Origin: Candidatus Contendobacter odensis Run_B_J11
GTDB lineage: Bacteria; Pseudomonadota; Gammaproteobacteria; Competibacterales; Competibacteraceae
Direction of reading: 5' to 3'
Length of the DNA stretch: 42,218 bases
NCBI RefSeq assembly: GCF_000531125.1
Contig: NZ_CBTK010000290.1
Location: 1-42,218 of the forward strand
Shown here: positions 26,537-34,944 of the stretch, in pieces
How positions within the stretch are numbered: the stretch's first letter is position 1
Layout of the letters: every line of letters starts with the position of its first letter
The notes under the pieces: model-generated
What the model saw: the letters and a program-made list of their open reading frames with translations, nothing else
Databases searched by the model: none
Told to the model about the DNA's origin: nothing
Program-made: the position numbers and the translations under genes

Positions 26537-29227
26537 ATGGACATCGAAACCCGTTCTAAAGAAGTGGCAGACACCTGCGTTGAAGGTCAACTGGACCAGG
26601 AAGCCTTGCTGGACAGCGCAGCGGACGCAAATCTCCAGTCAGCAGCAGACAACCTGACGCTCAGTATCGTGGAAGGCCCCGAGACTGAGATCCGGGCCGT
26701 GGGTGAGGGCATTGGACTGGAAACCCTGGAGTCCGGCAAGGTGATCGGTCCCGCTGATCGACGTGTCCGCCTCCTGCACGATCTCAGTGGCGAGAAACGA
26801 ATCTGGCTGGCACGCGCTGTCGCACCGACGCTCGGTCAAAATGATGGAGTGGCGGAAGAATTCCAGGCCGTCAAGATTTTTCTGCCCGTCGGTCATCCCG
26901 CGATTACCCGGGAATCCAAGCGCGAAGAGCGGGCACAACGGGCTGATCTCATCGGCTTGCGGGCGTACCTGGCTAGAGTCAGAGCGCGGGTCGAACTGGC
27001 TACAAAGCTGGATCACCTGAATATCGCTCACGTCCGGGGTTGGCGGTACGGTGCTGACGGCTGGCCGTTTGCGGAAATGGAATACATTAACCCCCGCAAT
27101 GGTTACACGCTTGCGCAACGGTTGCGTGAGCAGGGCCGGGACGGCTTTCCCTGGGACACCATCATCACTTGGCTGCTACCGGTTACCGACGCACTGGATT
27201 ATGCCCGCCGGGAGCATCGGATCGCTCATCAACACCTCGACACAGACACGGTTTTCGTCACCGATCAGGGCGAAATCAAGCTGCTGGGATTCAGTCTGGC
27301 CATCGAGTCGCGTGAACCACGCAGCGTGCTGTTTGCCGGCGGAGGGCCGACGGCTGGGGCGAATCCAGAAGGTTCAACCGATCCGGCTACCGCTGAAACG
27401 ACCTTTCGCCGCGATGTATTCGCATTGGCGTTGCTGGTTTACCAGCTATTGACGGGCAAGAGTGTTTACGAGGTACAGAGCCAGCAGCCGAACACGGTGC
27501 CGCGCCCGGACCGGTTGAATGATGATGCCTGGCGGGTGTTGCGCCGAGGTCTGGCCTATCCCAGCGAACTGTGTCCAACCGATGCCGGTCCATTTCTAGC
27601 GGCACTGGATGCAGCACAATGCCCTGGTACGACGGTCGCGCATCGCCGTAACCCGATCCTGAAACGGAAATGGAAATGGATGCCGGTGGCAGGCTTGGGT
27701 TTAGCAGCCATCCTGTCCATCTATTGGCTGACCACGCGGGTTAACAAGGCGCCTGAGCCAACACCGCCGGCGCGGATCGCCCAATCCGGCGAGACGGCGC
27801 CAGGATTGGATATAACGCCGCCCTCCACGGTGGGTGGTTCCGCACAAGCGCTGGAGCGTGAGGCCGACCTGCACGCATTTGAGGCAGCCCGGCGGGTGGA
27901 TACGCAAGTGGCTTACCGGCTCTACCTGCAGCGTTGCCCGCGCTGTGGTTACGAGCGGGAGGCACGGGCTGCCGTTCAGCGGCTGGAAACTGCGGATAAA
28001 ATCCGCGAGATCAAGGCAGCCTTTGAGACTGCGGTGCTTGCGCTGGAGCGTGAAAGCCGAGGTGACCGGGGTGATGTGGCGAGATCCCGCCTGGATGCGT
28101 TGGCGGCACTGGCGCCTGATGAACCACTGCTCACTACCGGGCGATTGCGGTTGGTACTCGGCTGGGCCGCACTGGCGCAGGCGAGTCTGGACAAGGCGGA
28201 TTTGGGCGAAGCCCGACGCTGGTTGAAAAAGGCCGAATCCCTTCAGGTAGAACACCCCGAATTGAAGGCATTGGCCCAACGCCTCGACCAGGTTGATGCA
28301 GAGGAACGGATCAAGCGTCTGGATGCCGATGCGTTCGCTGCAGTCCAGCGTGTCCACACTCGCAAAGCCTACTGGAGCTACCTCGAGCGCTGTGCGCCGA
28401 TGTGCAACCACCGTGCGGAAGCGGAGGCGGCGCTGGTCCGGTTGGCGCCTGCCAATCCGGTACTCCGGGATCGGCTGAGCGACGGCTCGCAAGGGCCTGA
28501 AATGGTGGTCATTCCGTCTGGCGGGTTTCTGATGGGATCGCCGCCTCAGGAAAAGGGTCGCTACAACGACGAAAAACTCCGTCCAACCTTGATTGAAACC
28601 TCGTTCGCTATCGGCAAGTACGAGGTGATGTTCCACGAGTACGACCGGTTCGCAACCGCGACTGGGCGCACCCTGCCCCTCGATCAAGGTTGGGGGCGTG
28701 GCCGCCGTCCGGTGATCAATGTGAGTTGGCAGGCTGCGGTGGACTATACTCAATGGTTGTCTCAGCAAACCGGCCACCGTTACCGGTTGCCAACGGAAGC
28801 AGAGTGGGAATACACGGCCCGCGCCGGGATCGCCGCCAGCCGCTACTGGGGTGACGATCCGGATCAGGGCTGTGCCTATGCGAACGCCGCCGATCTGGAT
28901 GGCAAGCAGATGTTCGTAGGCTGGACGGTGATGAAGTGCCACGATGGGCAGATTTATACCGCGCCGGCCGGTAGCTACCGTAGCAACGATTTCGGTTTGC
29001 ATGACATGCTCGGTAATGTCCTGGAGTGGACCTGCTCGTTGTACGACAAGGAGGCTCCAGCGCCAATCCAGAGTTGCCAACAACCGGCTGAGGATCGCCA
29101 GTTCGTAGTGCGCGGCGGTTCCTGGAACGATGAGCCGCGCAACGTCCGTTCGGCGGAACGGCACCGCAGCCGGGCCAACTATCAGGATTATTTCCTGGGG
29201 TTCCGCCTGGTGCGGGAATTACCGTAG
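26537..29227 (+). CDS. Pseudokinase - TM - FGE/sulfatase-modifying-factor fusion protein
   Basis: 896 aa from ATG 26537 (alternatives ATG 26489, GTG 26420). Residues ~80-360 are a protein-kinase fold: Lys in EFQAVKIF (K113) and the hinge FAEMEYINP survive, but the catalytic loop reads AHQHLDTDTVFV where HRDLKPxN is expected, and DFG is replaced by LGFS (~249-252); both catalytic aspartates are gone. TM helix ~378-399. The outer part has two copies of a ~42-residue repeat (442-483, 595-636; F-A--R--T--AY--YL-RC---C--R-EA-AA--RL) and a C-terminal FGE/SUMF1 domain (~654-896) with PTEAEWEYTARAG, DMLGNVLEWTCS and VVRGGSW. The Cys pair that catalyses formylglycine formation is absent, so binding or scaffolding is more likely than sulfatase activation. 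First gene of a seven-gene set. Confidence 0.85.
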   Translation: MDIETRSKEVADTCVEGQLDQEALLDSAADANLQSAADNLTLSIVEGPETEIRAVGEGIGLETLESGKVIGPADRRVRLLHDLSGEKRIWLARAVAPTLGQNDGVAEEFQAVKIFLPVGHPAITRESKREERAQRADLIGLRAYLARVRARVELATKLDHLNIAHVRGWRYGADGWPFAEMEYINPRNGYTLAQRLREQGRDGFPWDTIITWLLPVTDALDYARREHRIAHQHLDTDTVFVTDQGEIKLLGFSLAIESREPRSVLFAGGGPTAGANPEGSTDPATAETTFRRDVFALALLVYQLLTGKSVYEVQSQQPNTVPRPDRLNDDAWRVLRRGLAYPSELCPTDAGPFLAALDAAQCPGTTVAHRRNPILKRKWKWMPVAGLGLAAILSIYWLTTRVNKAPEPTPPARIAQSGETAPGLDITPPSTVGGSAQALEREADLHAFEAARRVDTQVAYRLYLQRCPRCGYEREARAAVQRLETADKIREIKAAFETAVLALERESRGDRGDVARSRLDALAALAPDEPLLTTGRLRLVLGWAALAQASLDKADLGEARRWLKKAESLQVEHPELKALAQRLDQVDAEERIKRLDADAFAAVQRVHTRKAYWSYLERCAPMCNHRAEAEAALVRLAPANPVLRDRLSDGSQGPEMVVIPSGGFLMGSPPQEKGRYNDEKLRPTLIETSFAIGKYEVMFHEYDRFATATGRTLPLDQGWGRGRRPVINVSWQAAVDYTQWLSQQTGHRYRLPTEAEWEYTARAGIAASRYWGDDPDQGCAYANAADLDGKQMFVGWTVMKCHDGQIYTAPAGSYRSNDFGLHDMLGNVLEWTCSLYDKEAPAPIQSCQQPAEDRQFVVRGGSWNDEPRNVRSAERHRSRANYQDYFLGFRLVRELP

Positions 29228-29243
29228 GCATGATTCATTCTCC

Positions 29244-29269
29244 CTGAACCCTCGATCTGAACCCTCGAT
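29244..29269 (+). repeat. 13-bp tandem duplication before the MlaE-type gene
   Basis: CTGAACCCTCGAT occurs twice in exact tandem (29244-29256, 29257-29269), filling most of the 43-base gap to the next start, where no Shine-Dalgarno is visible. Confidence 0.9.
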
Positions 29270-29270
29270 C

Positions 29271-30077
29271 ATGGCGGTGATCCAATGGGTGTCGCGGTTC
29301 TGGCGCGGGGTCGAGAGGCTTAGCCGGATGGTGATCGTACCCCTCGACCGTTTGCTGGAAGAACTGGGTTTCCTGTCCATCGTGTTGGTAAGCGTCGGAC
29401 TGGCGACACGAGGGGAATGGCCCTTTCTGGCTCGATACACCGGGCAACAGATTTACTTTACCGCCGTACAGCGCACCTACATTTTCACCGTCGTCGGCTT
29501 GATCATTGGTGCGCTGACCGCTTTTCCACTGATCGTACTCGGCATTCGCGATCCCCAGATATTGGGACGCATCATGCATCTCATGATTTATCACCAACTT
29601 GGTCCTATTCTGGCGGCGCTGTTCGTCGCGGGATTATCGGGCGCAGCCATCACCGCCGAGTTGGGCGAACTCCGAGCCAATCAGGCCCTTGACCATCTGA
29701 CAGCCATGGGTGTCAACCCTTACAGCTTTTTCGTATTTCCCCGTCTGATCGGTATGGCGTTGTCGTTGTTAATCCTGAACTGCTGGTTGAACGTCGGGGT
29801 AACCGTCGGCGCGGCGCTGATGCTGAATCTGTATCACAACATCCCGCCGACAGTGTTTCTCCGGGTCTGCGTGGCCGGGTTGACGCCGACGGCACTAACT
29901 CTGACCGGCGGGATGATCGTGATGCAGGCGACCCATATCGTGCTGGTTCAGACGCTGCGCGCCTTTCAGGTTCGGGCTTATGTGGACATTCCACGGGCGT
30001 TACCGAACGCTTTTACCCAATCCTTTATCGGCTGCCTGCTAATCAGCCTGCTGTTCTCGCTGGTGCGTTATGGCTGA
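29271..30077 (+). CDS. MlaE/YrbE-family ABC transporter permease
   Basis: 268 aa from ATG 29271; no clear ribosome-binding site, but the previous stop is only 43 bases away. An N-terminal amphipathic stretch is followed by five hydrophobic segments. The family landmark LGPILAALFVAGLSGAAITAELGELRANQALDHLTAMGVNPYSFFVFPR closely follows MlaE (the conserved GRxGaaiaAElGtM-qvdAL block, with Gly-Leu-Ser replacing Gly-Arg-Val/Ser at the start and Leu-Arg for the usual Met-Arg/Lys). MlaE dimers form the inner-membrane channel for phospholipid traffic. It overlaps the next gene by 8 bases. Confidence 0.9.
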   Translation: MAVIQWVSRFWRGVERLSRMVIVPLDRLLEELGFLSIVLVSVGLATRGEWPFLARYTGQQIYFTAVQRTYIFTVVGLIIGALTAFPLIVLGIRDPQILGRIMHLMIYHQLGPILAALFVAGLSGAAITAELGELRANQALDHLTAMGVNPYSFFVFPRLIGMALSLLILNCWLNVGVTVGAALMLNLYHNIPPTVFLRVCVAGLTPTALTLTGGMIVMQATHIVLVQTLRAFQVRAYVDIPRALPNAFTQSFIGCLLISLLFSLVRYG

Positions 30078-30807
30078 GGCGCGGCTGCGGGTGCGGGATT
30101 GGGTGCTGGATGCACAACCCATCCCGGAACCGTTTGATTTCCAGGCGCTACCCGGTGAGTTGTGGCTACTGGTGGGTCGGGTGGATTCGGGGAGGCGCGA
30201 GTTGATCAGGAGTATCGCCGGGCTGGATCGACCGCTGGCGGGTTACCTTGAACTGTTCGGTCAAGCAGTGGAACCCTTGCGGGCGCGGGCGCTGGGGCGA
30301 TTGCGCAGCCAGGTAGGTGTGGTGCTGGAACAGTCCGGTTTGGTTCCGGCCTGGAGCGTCTTCGAAAATCTGGCGCTGCTGCTCCACTATCATCGCCTGG
30401 CGCCCATCGGGGCGGTTGAGGATTACGTGGTGAATTTTGTCGAATCCTGTCGGGTGCCGCAGACCTTGTTGCCCCGGCGGGCCAGCGAGTTGTCACCACT
30501 GGAAAGCGCGTGGATCGCCTTGCTGCGGGCGCTGATTATCAAGCCAAGGTTACTGCTGGTCAGTGCGTACCTGCCACGGGAAACTCTGGCGGTGAATTAC
30601 AGCGTATGGGCGTTTTTTGAGGAGGTTATCCAGCCGATGAACATGACGATCCTGGTGGATGCCGGCCCTGGAGCGTTGCCGATTGGCTCGGAAACGCGGC
30701 TGCTGGTGATGGACCAAGGGACGCTGCGAGCAGCGGGCATGGCGCAGGATTTAAGCGATCATCCTGATGCCCTGGTCCGGCATTATGCAGGTTCCGAATA
30801 TGCTTGA
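30070..30807 (+). CDS. Degenerate ABC ATPase in the MlaF position
   Basis: 245 aa with ABC nucleotide-binding-domain length and layout, but the catalytic motifs are lost: Walker A reads GRVDSGRRE (36-44) with Arg-Arg for Lys-Ser/Thr, the signature is LSPLE (141-145) instead of LSGGQ, Walker B ends LLLVSA (S165-A166 for Asp-Glu), and the H-loop His is replaced in ILVDAGPG. The Q-loop (VVLEQSGLVPAWSVFENL, Q88) and the MlaF-like scaffold (SIAGLDRP..G.L.LFG) remain. The frame is intact over the full length and overlaps both neighbours by 8 bases, which argues for a maintained, non-hydrolysing subunit rather than a decaying gene. Confidence 0.82.
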   Translation: MAEARLRVRDWVLDAQPIPEPFDFQALPGELWLLVGRVDSGRRELIRSIAGLDRPLAGYLELFGQAVEPLRARALGRLRSQVGVVLEQSGLVPAWSVFENLALLLHYHRLAPIGAVEDYVVNFVESCRVPQTLLPRRASELSPLESAWIALLRALIIKPRLLLVSAYLPRETLAVNYSVWAFFEEVIQPMNMTILVDAGPGALPIGSETRLLVMDQGTLRAAGMAQDLSDHPDALVRHYAGSEYA

Positions 30808-31915
30808 GACGGTCATCGGCGCCCGTTACCGCTTTTACCAACGGTCGGTAGGCTTGCTGATCCTGGTGACACTCACCGTATTGTTTGTGATGCTATGGAT
30901 GGCGAATCGCCAGTTCGGCTTTTTCACTCAGACCTATCATTTGTACGGCTTCCTGGATAACGTCAAAAACATCCAGAAGACCACGCCGGTGACTCTGGCC
31001 GGGCTGAAAATCGGGGCAGTACGCGATTTGGCGATCACCGATTACAACCGGATTCGGGTCGCCTTGATTCTTGACCGGAGCTACCAGCCGCGCATTCGTG
31101 GCGGCTCGATGGCGTTGGTCAAGACTGATCTGCTGGGCAGCGCCCAGATCGAACTTAACATGGGCGCCCCCGATCAGCCGATGTTACAGGATGAGGCAGA
31201 GATTGCATTTGTGCGATCGGCCGATCTGGAGGTGTTGCTGCGGCAGGCGCAGGAACAATTAGCGCAGGTTTCCGCTGTGCTGACCAACGTCAAAATCCTC
31301 ACCGACGAACTGAAAAAACCTGAAGGGGCATTGTTAGGTACGCTGACGGCGTTTGCCCGGTTGGCCCAGGACTTCTCAACCAGGCTGTCGGGGTCCATGG
31401 AACGCATGGACGAGGTGCTGCGCAACGTCGCCGAACTCAGTGGGCAATGGACCCCGCTGCTGCGGAATATCGCGGTGGTGAGCGGAGAAATGAGCCGGGC
31501 GGCGACCGATCTGGCGGCGGTCAGTACCCGGATTCGCCAGGGTCAGGGGGTGTTGGGCGGGATGACGGATAGCGAAAGTCCACTGTCCCGCCATGTCGTG
31601 GCCAGCGCGCAAAAATTGCAGACCGTGTTGACCGGCCTGGAAAAACTGAGCGGGCAACTGCCTGGGTATGGCCGGCGGATTGAACAAATTTTGCGGCAAA
31701 CCGAAGTGTTGACCACTCGCTTGGCCGAGGCCAGTGGACGAGTGCCCGGCTTGCTCGACCGTAGCCACACCGTCGCAGAAGATGTAGACGAGGTGATCGG
31801 ATCGGTCAAGCAGAGTGCTTTGCTGCGGGTGCTGAACCCACCGCAACCGGGTCAGCCACCACTGGAAGCACCCCGGGACATGGGGTGGCCGATTCCCGCT
31901 GCGCCGCCGCACTGA
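30800..31915 (+). CDS. MlaD-family MCE-domain protein
   Basis: 371 aa from ATG 30800, with AGG 8 nt upstream and an 8-base overlap with the ATPase gene (ATG 30785 is an alternative). One N-terminal TM helix (~16-34), an MCE domain (~45-130; YGFLDNVKNIQKTTPVTLAG, LKIGAVRDLAI, ALVKTDLLGSAQIEL), then ~220 residues of predicted coiled coil and helical repeats and a Pro-rich tail. MCE proteins form hexameric rings or needles that carry lipids across the periplasm; the long helical C-terminus suggests a needle or tunnel. A 20-nt fragment of the intergenic repeat element is embedded in frame around residue 255. Confidence 0.88.
   Translation: MLETVIGARYRFYQRSVGLLILVTLTVLFVMLWMANRQFGFFTQTYHLYGFLDNVKNIQKTTPVTLAGLKIGAVRDLAITDYNRIRVALILDRSYQPRIRGGSMALVKTDLLGSAQIELNMGAPDQPMLQDEAEIAFVRSADLEVLLRQAQEQLAQVSAVLTNVKILTDELKKPEGALLGTLTAFARLAQDFSTRLSGSMERMDEVLRNVAELSGQWTPLLRNIAVVSGEMSRAATDLAAVSTRIRQGQGVLGGMTDSESPLSRHVVASAQKLQTVLTGLEKLSGQLPGYGRRIEQILRQTEVLTTRLAEASGRVPGLLDRSHTVAEDVDEVIGSVKQSALLRVLNPPQPGQPPLEAPRDMGWPIPAAPPH
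31562..31581 (+). repeat. Fragment of the intergenic repeat inside the MlaD-type gene
   Basis: ATGACGGATAGCGAAAGTCC matches the end of repeat copy 2 (25130-25149) with one mismatch over 20 nt, and translates to GMTDSESP like the usual repeat-derived GMTESES peptide. It keeps the reading frame. Confidence 0.6.
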
Positions 31916-31939
31916 TCCGGGCTGGAGGTTGCGGTTGCG

Positions 31940-32878
31940 ATGGATGTGAAGGTGAGCAGTCAGGCGAAACGGAACCGATGGTGGGTAATGCTGACCGGGC
32001 TGCTGCTGCTGCTACTGGCGGCCTGCGGCGGTCCAGCCTTAACACCGTTGCAGGCGCAGTATCAGCGCGAGCAGGAACGGGCATTGCGTTATCATGCCCG
32101 GGGTGAATTGCCACGCGCCTTGCAAGCCTATCAGGACAGTCTGCGCTGGGCGGAGATAGCCGATGACCGGGCGGCGATAGTGACCCAGGCGCTGAACCTG
32201 GGCACGGTTGCGTTGGCGCTGGGTGAATGGGCGCTGGCGGAATCGAGCTTTCAGCAAGCGCAACGAACGGCCGTTGAATTGCGGAATGTAGCGAGTGAAT
32301 GGCGGGCGCGGCTGGGGCTGGCCCAGGTCAGCTTGCGGCAAGGCCGATTTGAAGCAGCCCTGACCGCGTTTCAACATGCGCTGGCAGAGGTGCGTGAACG
32401 GGATACCGCTGCGGCGTTGGTGGCGCTCAATGGGCTGGGATTGGCACATCAGGGGCTGGAGCAATGGTCTGACGCCTACCGGGCCTTACGCGAAGCCGAA
32501 ATACTGGCGCGCGCCCATGGCAACGAGCGATTGCTGGCGGCAACCCTCGCCAATCAAGCCGCGCTGGCGCTGCGAACCGGCCAGTTCAGCCCAGCCGCAA
32601 CCAGGCTGGATGAAGCGATTGCCCTGGATCGCAACACAGAAAATCTGCCCGGTCTGGCGCAGGACCTGGCACTGCTGGCGCGGGTGCGTGAGCAGATGGG
32701 CGATGGGCCGGGCGCACTGGATTTGTACCGACAGGCCCGGATCATCGCCCGCCACACCGGTCAATTCCTGCCGGTTGAATCAGGCCACCGGGTAGATCGT
32801 GGTTCAGAGGGCGATTCCAGTGGGCGTTTACAACCGGGAGGGCTAAAATCAGCAGAGCAGAGCGGCCTGACTCCGTAA
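31940..32878 (+). CDS. TPR-containing lipoprotein
   Basis: 312 aa. TM-like signal LTGLLLLLLAAC with lipobox LAAC (Cys ~29) followed by Gly-Gly, so lipidation and outer-membrane sorting are likely. Residues ~35-280 contain about six helix-turn-helix TPR-type units (GELPRALQAYQDSLRWAE, GEWALAESSFQQAQRTA, GRFEAALTAFQHALAEV, EQWSDAYRALREAEILA, GQFSPAATRLDEAIAL, GDGPGALDLYRQARIIA). The last ~35 residues look disordered. It follows the MCE gene by 24 bases, where Mla or PqiABC systems have a soluble carrier or a lipoprotein, and could be the outer-membrane partner. Function unknown. Confidence 0.82.
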   Translation: MDVKVSSQAKRNRWWVMLTGLLLLLLAACGGPALTPLQAQYQREQERALRYHARGELPRALQAYQDSLRWAEIADDRAAIVTQALNLGTVALALGEWALAESSFQQAQRTAVELRNVASEWRARLGLAQVSLRQGRFEAALTAFQHALAEVRERDTAAALVALNGLGLAHQGLEQWSDAYRALREAEILARAHGNERLLAATLANQAALALRTGQFSPAATRLDEAIALDRNTENLPGLAQDLALLARVREQMGDGPGALDLYRQARIIARHTGQFLPVESGHRVDRGSEGDSSGRLQPGGLKSAEQSGLTP

Positions 32879-32961
32879 GGCCACCGGCTGATTTTCCGGG
32901 TTTTTCGGAACGATCGTGCGACCCCGCCAGAGGCGCTCACCGACACTACGACCAGGATGCC

Positions 32962-34911
32962 ATGATCAAGAAACCCAATAACACGCTGCCCGTCGGTTAT
33001 CGCTTGCATCAGTACCGTATTGAATCGGTGCTGGGCGCCGGTGGATTTGGAATCACCTACAAAGCCGTGCATGAGGCGTTGCAGACCAGGGCGGCTATCA
33101 AGGAATACTTTCCGGTCGAATGGTCCTATCGTGATCGCGACGAGGTCAATGTCCTAGCCAACACTCAGGGTGGTTTACCGACTTCAGAAGCGGGTGAGGA
33201 TGCCTGCTATAGCTGGGGCTTGGAGCGGTTCCTTAACGAAGCCCAAATTCTGGCGAAGGTGAATCACTCCGGCGTGGTGCGGGTACGGGATTTTTTCGAG
33301 GAGAACGGTACGGCCTATATCGTGATGGATTACGAGGATGGTGAACCGCTCAGCCAAACGCTCCAGCGGGAAAAAAACCTGATTGAAGACTCTATTCGCC
33401 GCCTGCTGGGCGATGTGTTGCCCGCCTTGGAGGCGGTGCATGCCTTGGGTTATCTGCATCGCGACATCAAGCCCGCCAATCTCTATCGCCGCGCCGACGG
33501 TCGAACCATCCTGATTGATTTCGGCGCGGCCCGCCAAGCACTGGGCCGGCGCAGCAAAAGTGTCACCAGTGTGTTTTCACCCGGTTACTCGCCGATTGAG
33601 CAGTATCTAACCGAGGGCAAGGGCTATGGACCTTGGACTGATATCTACGCCTTGGGCGCGGTTCTGTATCACTGTGTGGCCGGAGTAGCTCCTATCGAAG
33701 CACCGGGGCGAGTCCTCGACGATCCGCTGCGCCTGGCCGAGGAGTTGGCCTCCGGGCGCTACAGCCAGGGATTACTGCGGCTGATTGATCGGGCCATGGC
33801 GGTTCGCCCTGAGAAGCGGTTCCAGACGGTCGCGCAGATGCGGACTGCGCTGGAGGCGCGGATGGATGATGACGGTGAGCGCACCGTGAAGCTGGAATTA
33901 CCGCTGCGTTCGGATCTGCATCGCAGTGGCGAGAAGCCGCGCCTGGTCATCGTTGATCCCCCCAAGACACCCCTGAAATCCCGGCGCTTGGACTGGCGAT
34001 GGGGGGTTGGCATTCTGGCAGTGTTGGCGATAGCCGGAGGAGGTATTGCGATCTGGAAGGGGCAAGTTCCATCAACTCAGGTCGAGCAGCCATCTCATCC
34101 GCTCGCTTCGCTAAAACATTCTGGACCTCCCGCCAGCCCTCAACCCGGTCAGATCTACGCCGATCCGGGCACGGGTCTGGATTTTGTCTGGGTGCCACCG
34201 GGTTGTTTCATCATGGGCAGTCCAGACACCGAAAAAGATCGCAGCGCCAACGAGGTACCGCATCAGGTGTGTCTGAAGGGTTTCTGGATGGGTAAAACTG
34301 AGGTGACAAATGCCCAGTATCAGCAGTTCGACCCCGGCCATGACAGCGGTGCCTACGAATCCTACAGCCTGAACGCGCCCAATCAGCCGGTAGTTCGGGT
34401 CAGTTGGCAGGAGGCGGTCGCCTATGCCGACAAGCTGTCTGATAAATCCGGCCTGCGGTTTCGCTTGCCGACGGAGGCCGAGTGGGAATATGCGGCGCGC
34501 GCGGGTAACACCCATTCCCGCACTTGGGGCGATGATCCGAATCAAGCCTGCCGCTACGCCAACATCTACGACGAGACCGCACGTAAGACCAAGCCTTTCA
34601 ATTGGGCCAATTACCCCTGCGAGGACAAACAGGTCGTGGTTGCTCCGGTCGGCCAATATGAGGCGAACGCCTTTGGTCTCTACGACATGCTGGGTAATGT
34701 CGCAGAGTGGACTTGCTCCGAATACGACAACGCTTATACCGGCAGCGAAACCCGTTGTGCCGATCGTAAGGTCGCGGCGGGTGGGCAGCGGGTGTTGCGC
34801 GGCGGGTCATGGTCCGATTCTCCAAGACTGGTTCGCTTTGCCTATCGGTTTCCAGTCGCGCCGGAATTGCGCAAGTTTGACTTGGGATTCCGGCTGGTGC
34901 TGGAACCATGA
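32962..34911 (+). CDS. Membrane Ser/Thr protein kinase - FGE/sulfatase-modifying-factor fusion
   Basis: 649 aa. The kinase domain (~15-300) is intact: G-loop GAGGFGITY (25-33), Lys in AAIKEYF (K47), HRDIKPAN (166-173), DFG (186-188), activation segment SPGYSPIEQ (206-214). TM helix ~346-365. Extracytoplasmic FGE/SUMF1 domain ~398-649 with PTEAEWEYAARAG, YDMLGNVAEWTCS and VLRGGSW; the formylglycine-forming Cys pair is absent. Four cysteines (530, 553, 585, 599) align with those of the pseudokinase fusion and probably form disulfides in the periplasm; an extra pair is at 415 and 437. The protein is the second such fusion in the cluster and could sense an envelope signal and phosphorylate cytoplasmic targets. 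Confidence 0.93.
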   Translation: MIKKPNNTLPVGYRLHQYRIESVLGAGGFGITYKAVHEALQTRAAIKEYFPVEWSYRDRDEVNVLANTQGGLPTSEAGEDACYSWGLERFLNEAQILAKVNHSGVVRVRDFFEENGTAYIVMDYEDGEPLSQTLQREKNLIEDSIRRLLGDVLPALEAVHALGYLHRDIKPANLYRRADGRTILIDFGAARQALGRRSKSVTSVFSPGYSPIEQYLTEGKGYGPWTDIYALGAVLYHCVAGVAPIEAPGRVLDDPLRLAEELASGRYSQGLLRLIDRAMAVRPEKRFQTVAQMRTALEARMDDDGERTVKLELPLRSDLHRSGEKPRLVIVDPPKTPLKSRRLDWRWGVGILAVLAIAGGGIAIWKGQVPSTQVEQPSHPLASLKHSGPPASPQPGQIYADPGTGLDFVWVPPGCFIMGSPDTEKDRSANEVPHQVCLKGFWMGKTEVTNAQYQQFDPGHDSGAYESYSLNAPNQPVVRVSWQEAVAYADKLSDKSGLRFRLPTEAEWEYAARAGNTHSRTWGDDPNQACRYANIYDETARKTKPFNWANYPCEDKQVVVAPVGQYEANAFGLYDMLGNVAEWTCSEYDNAYTGSETRCADRKVAAGGQRVLRGGSWSDSPRLVRFAYRFPVAPELRKFDLGFRLVLEP

Positions 34912-34944
34912 GCCGGTTGGTGATCTGTAACCGAGGAGCTTGAT

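Noticed and set aside
27701-29164. 487-aa minus-strand ORF opposite the pseudokinase-FGE gene
   Set aside because: Arg/Gln-rich shadow of a confidently identified gene.
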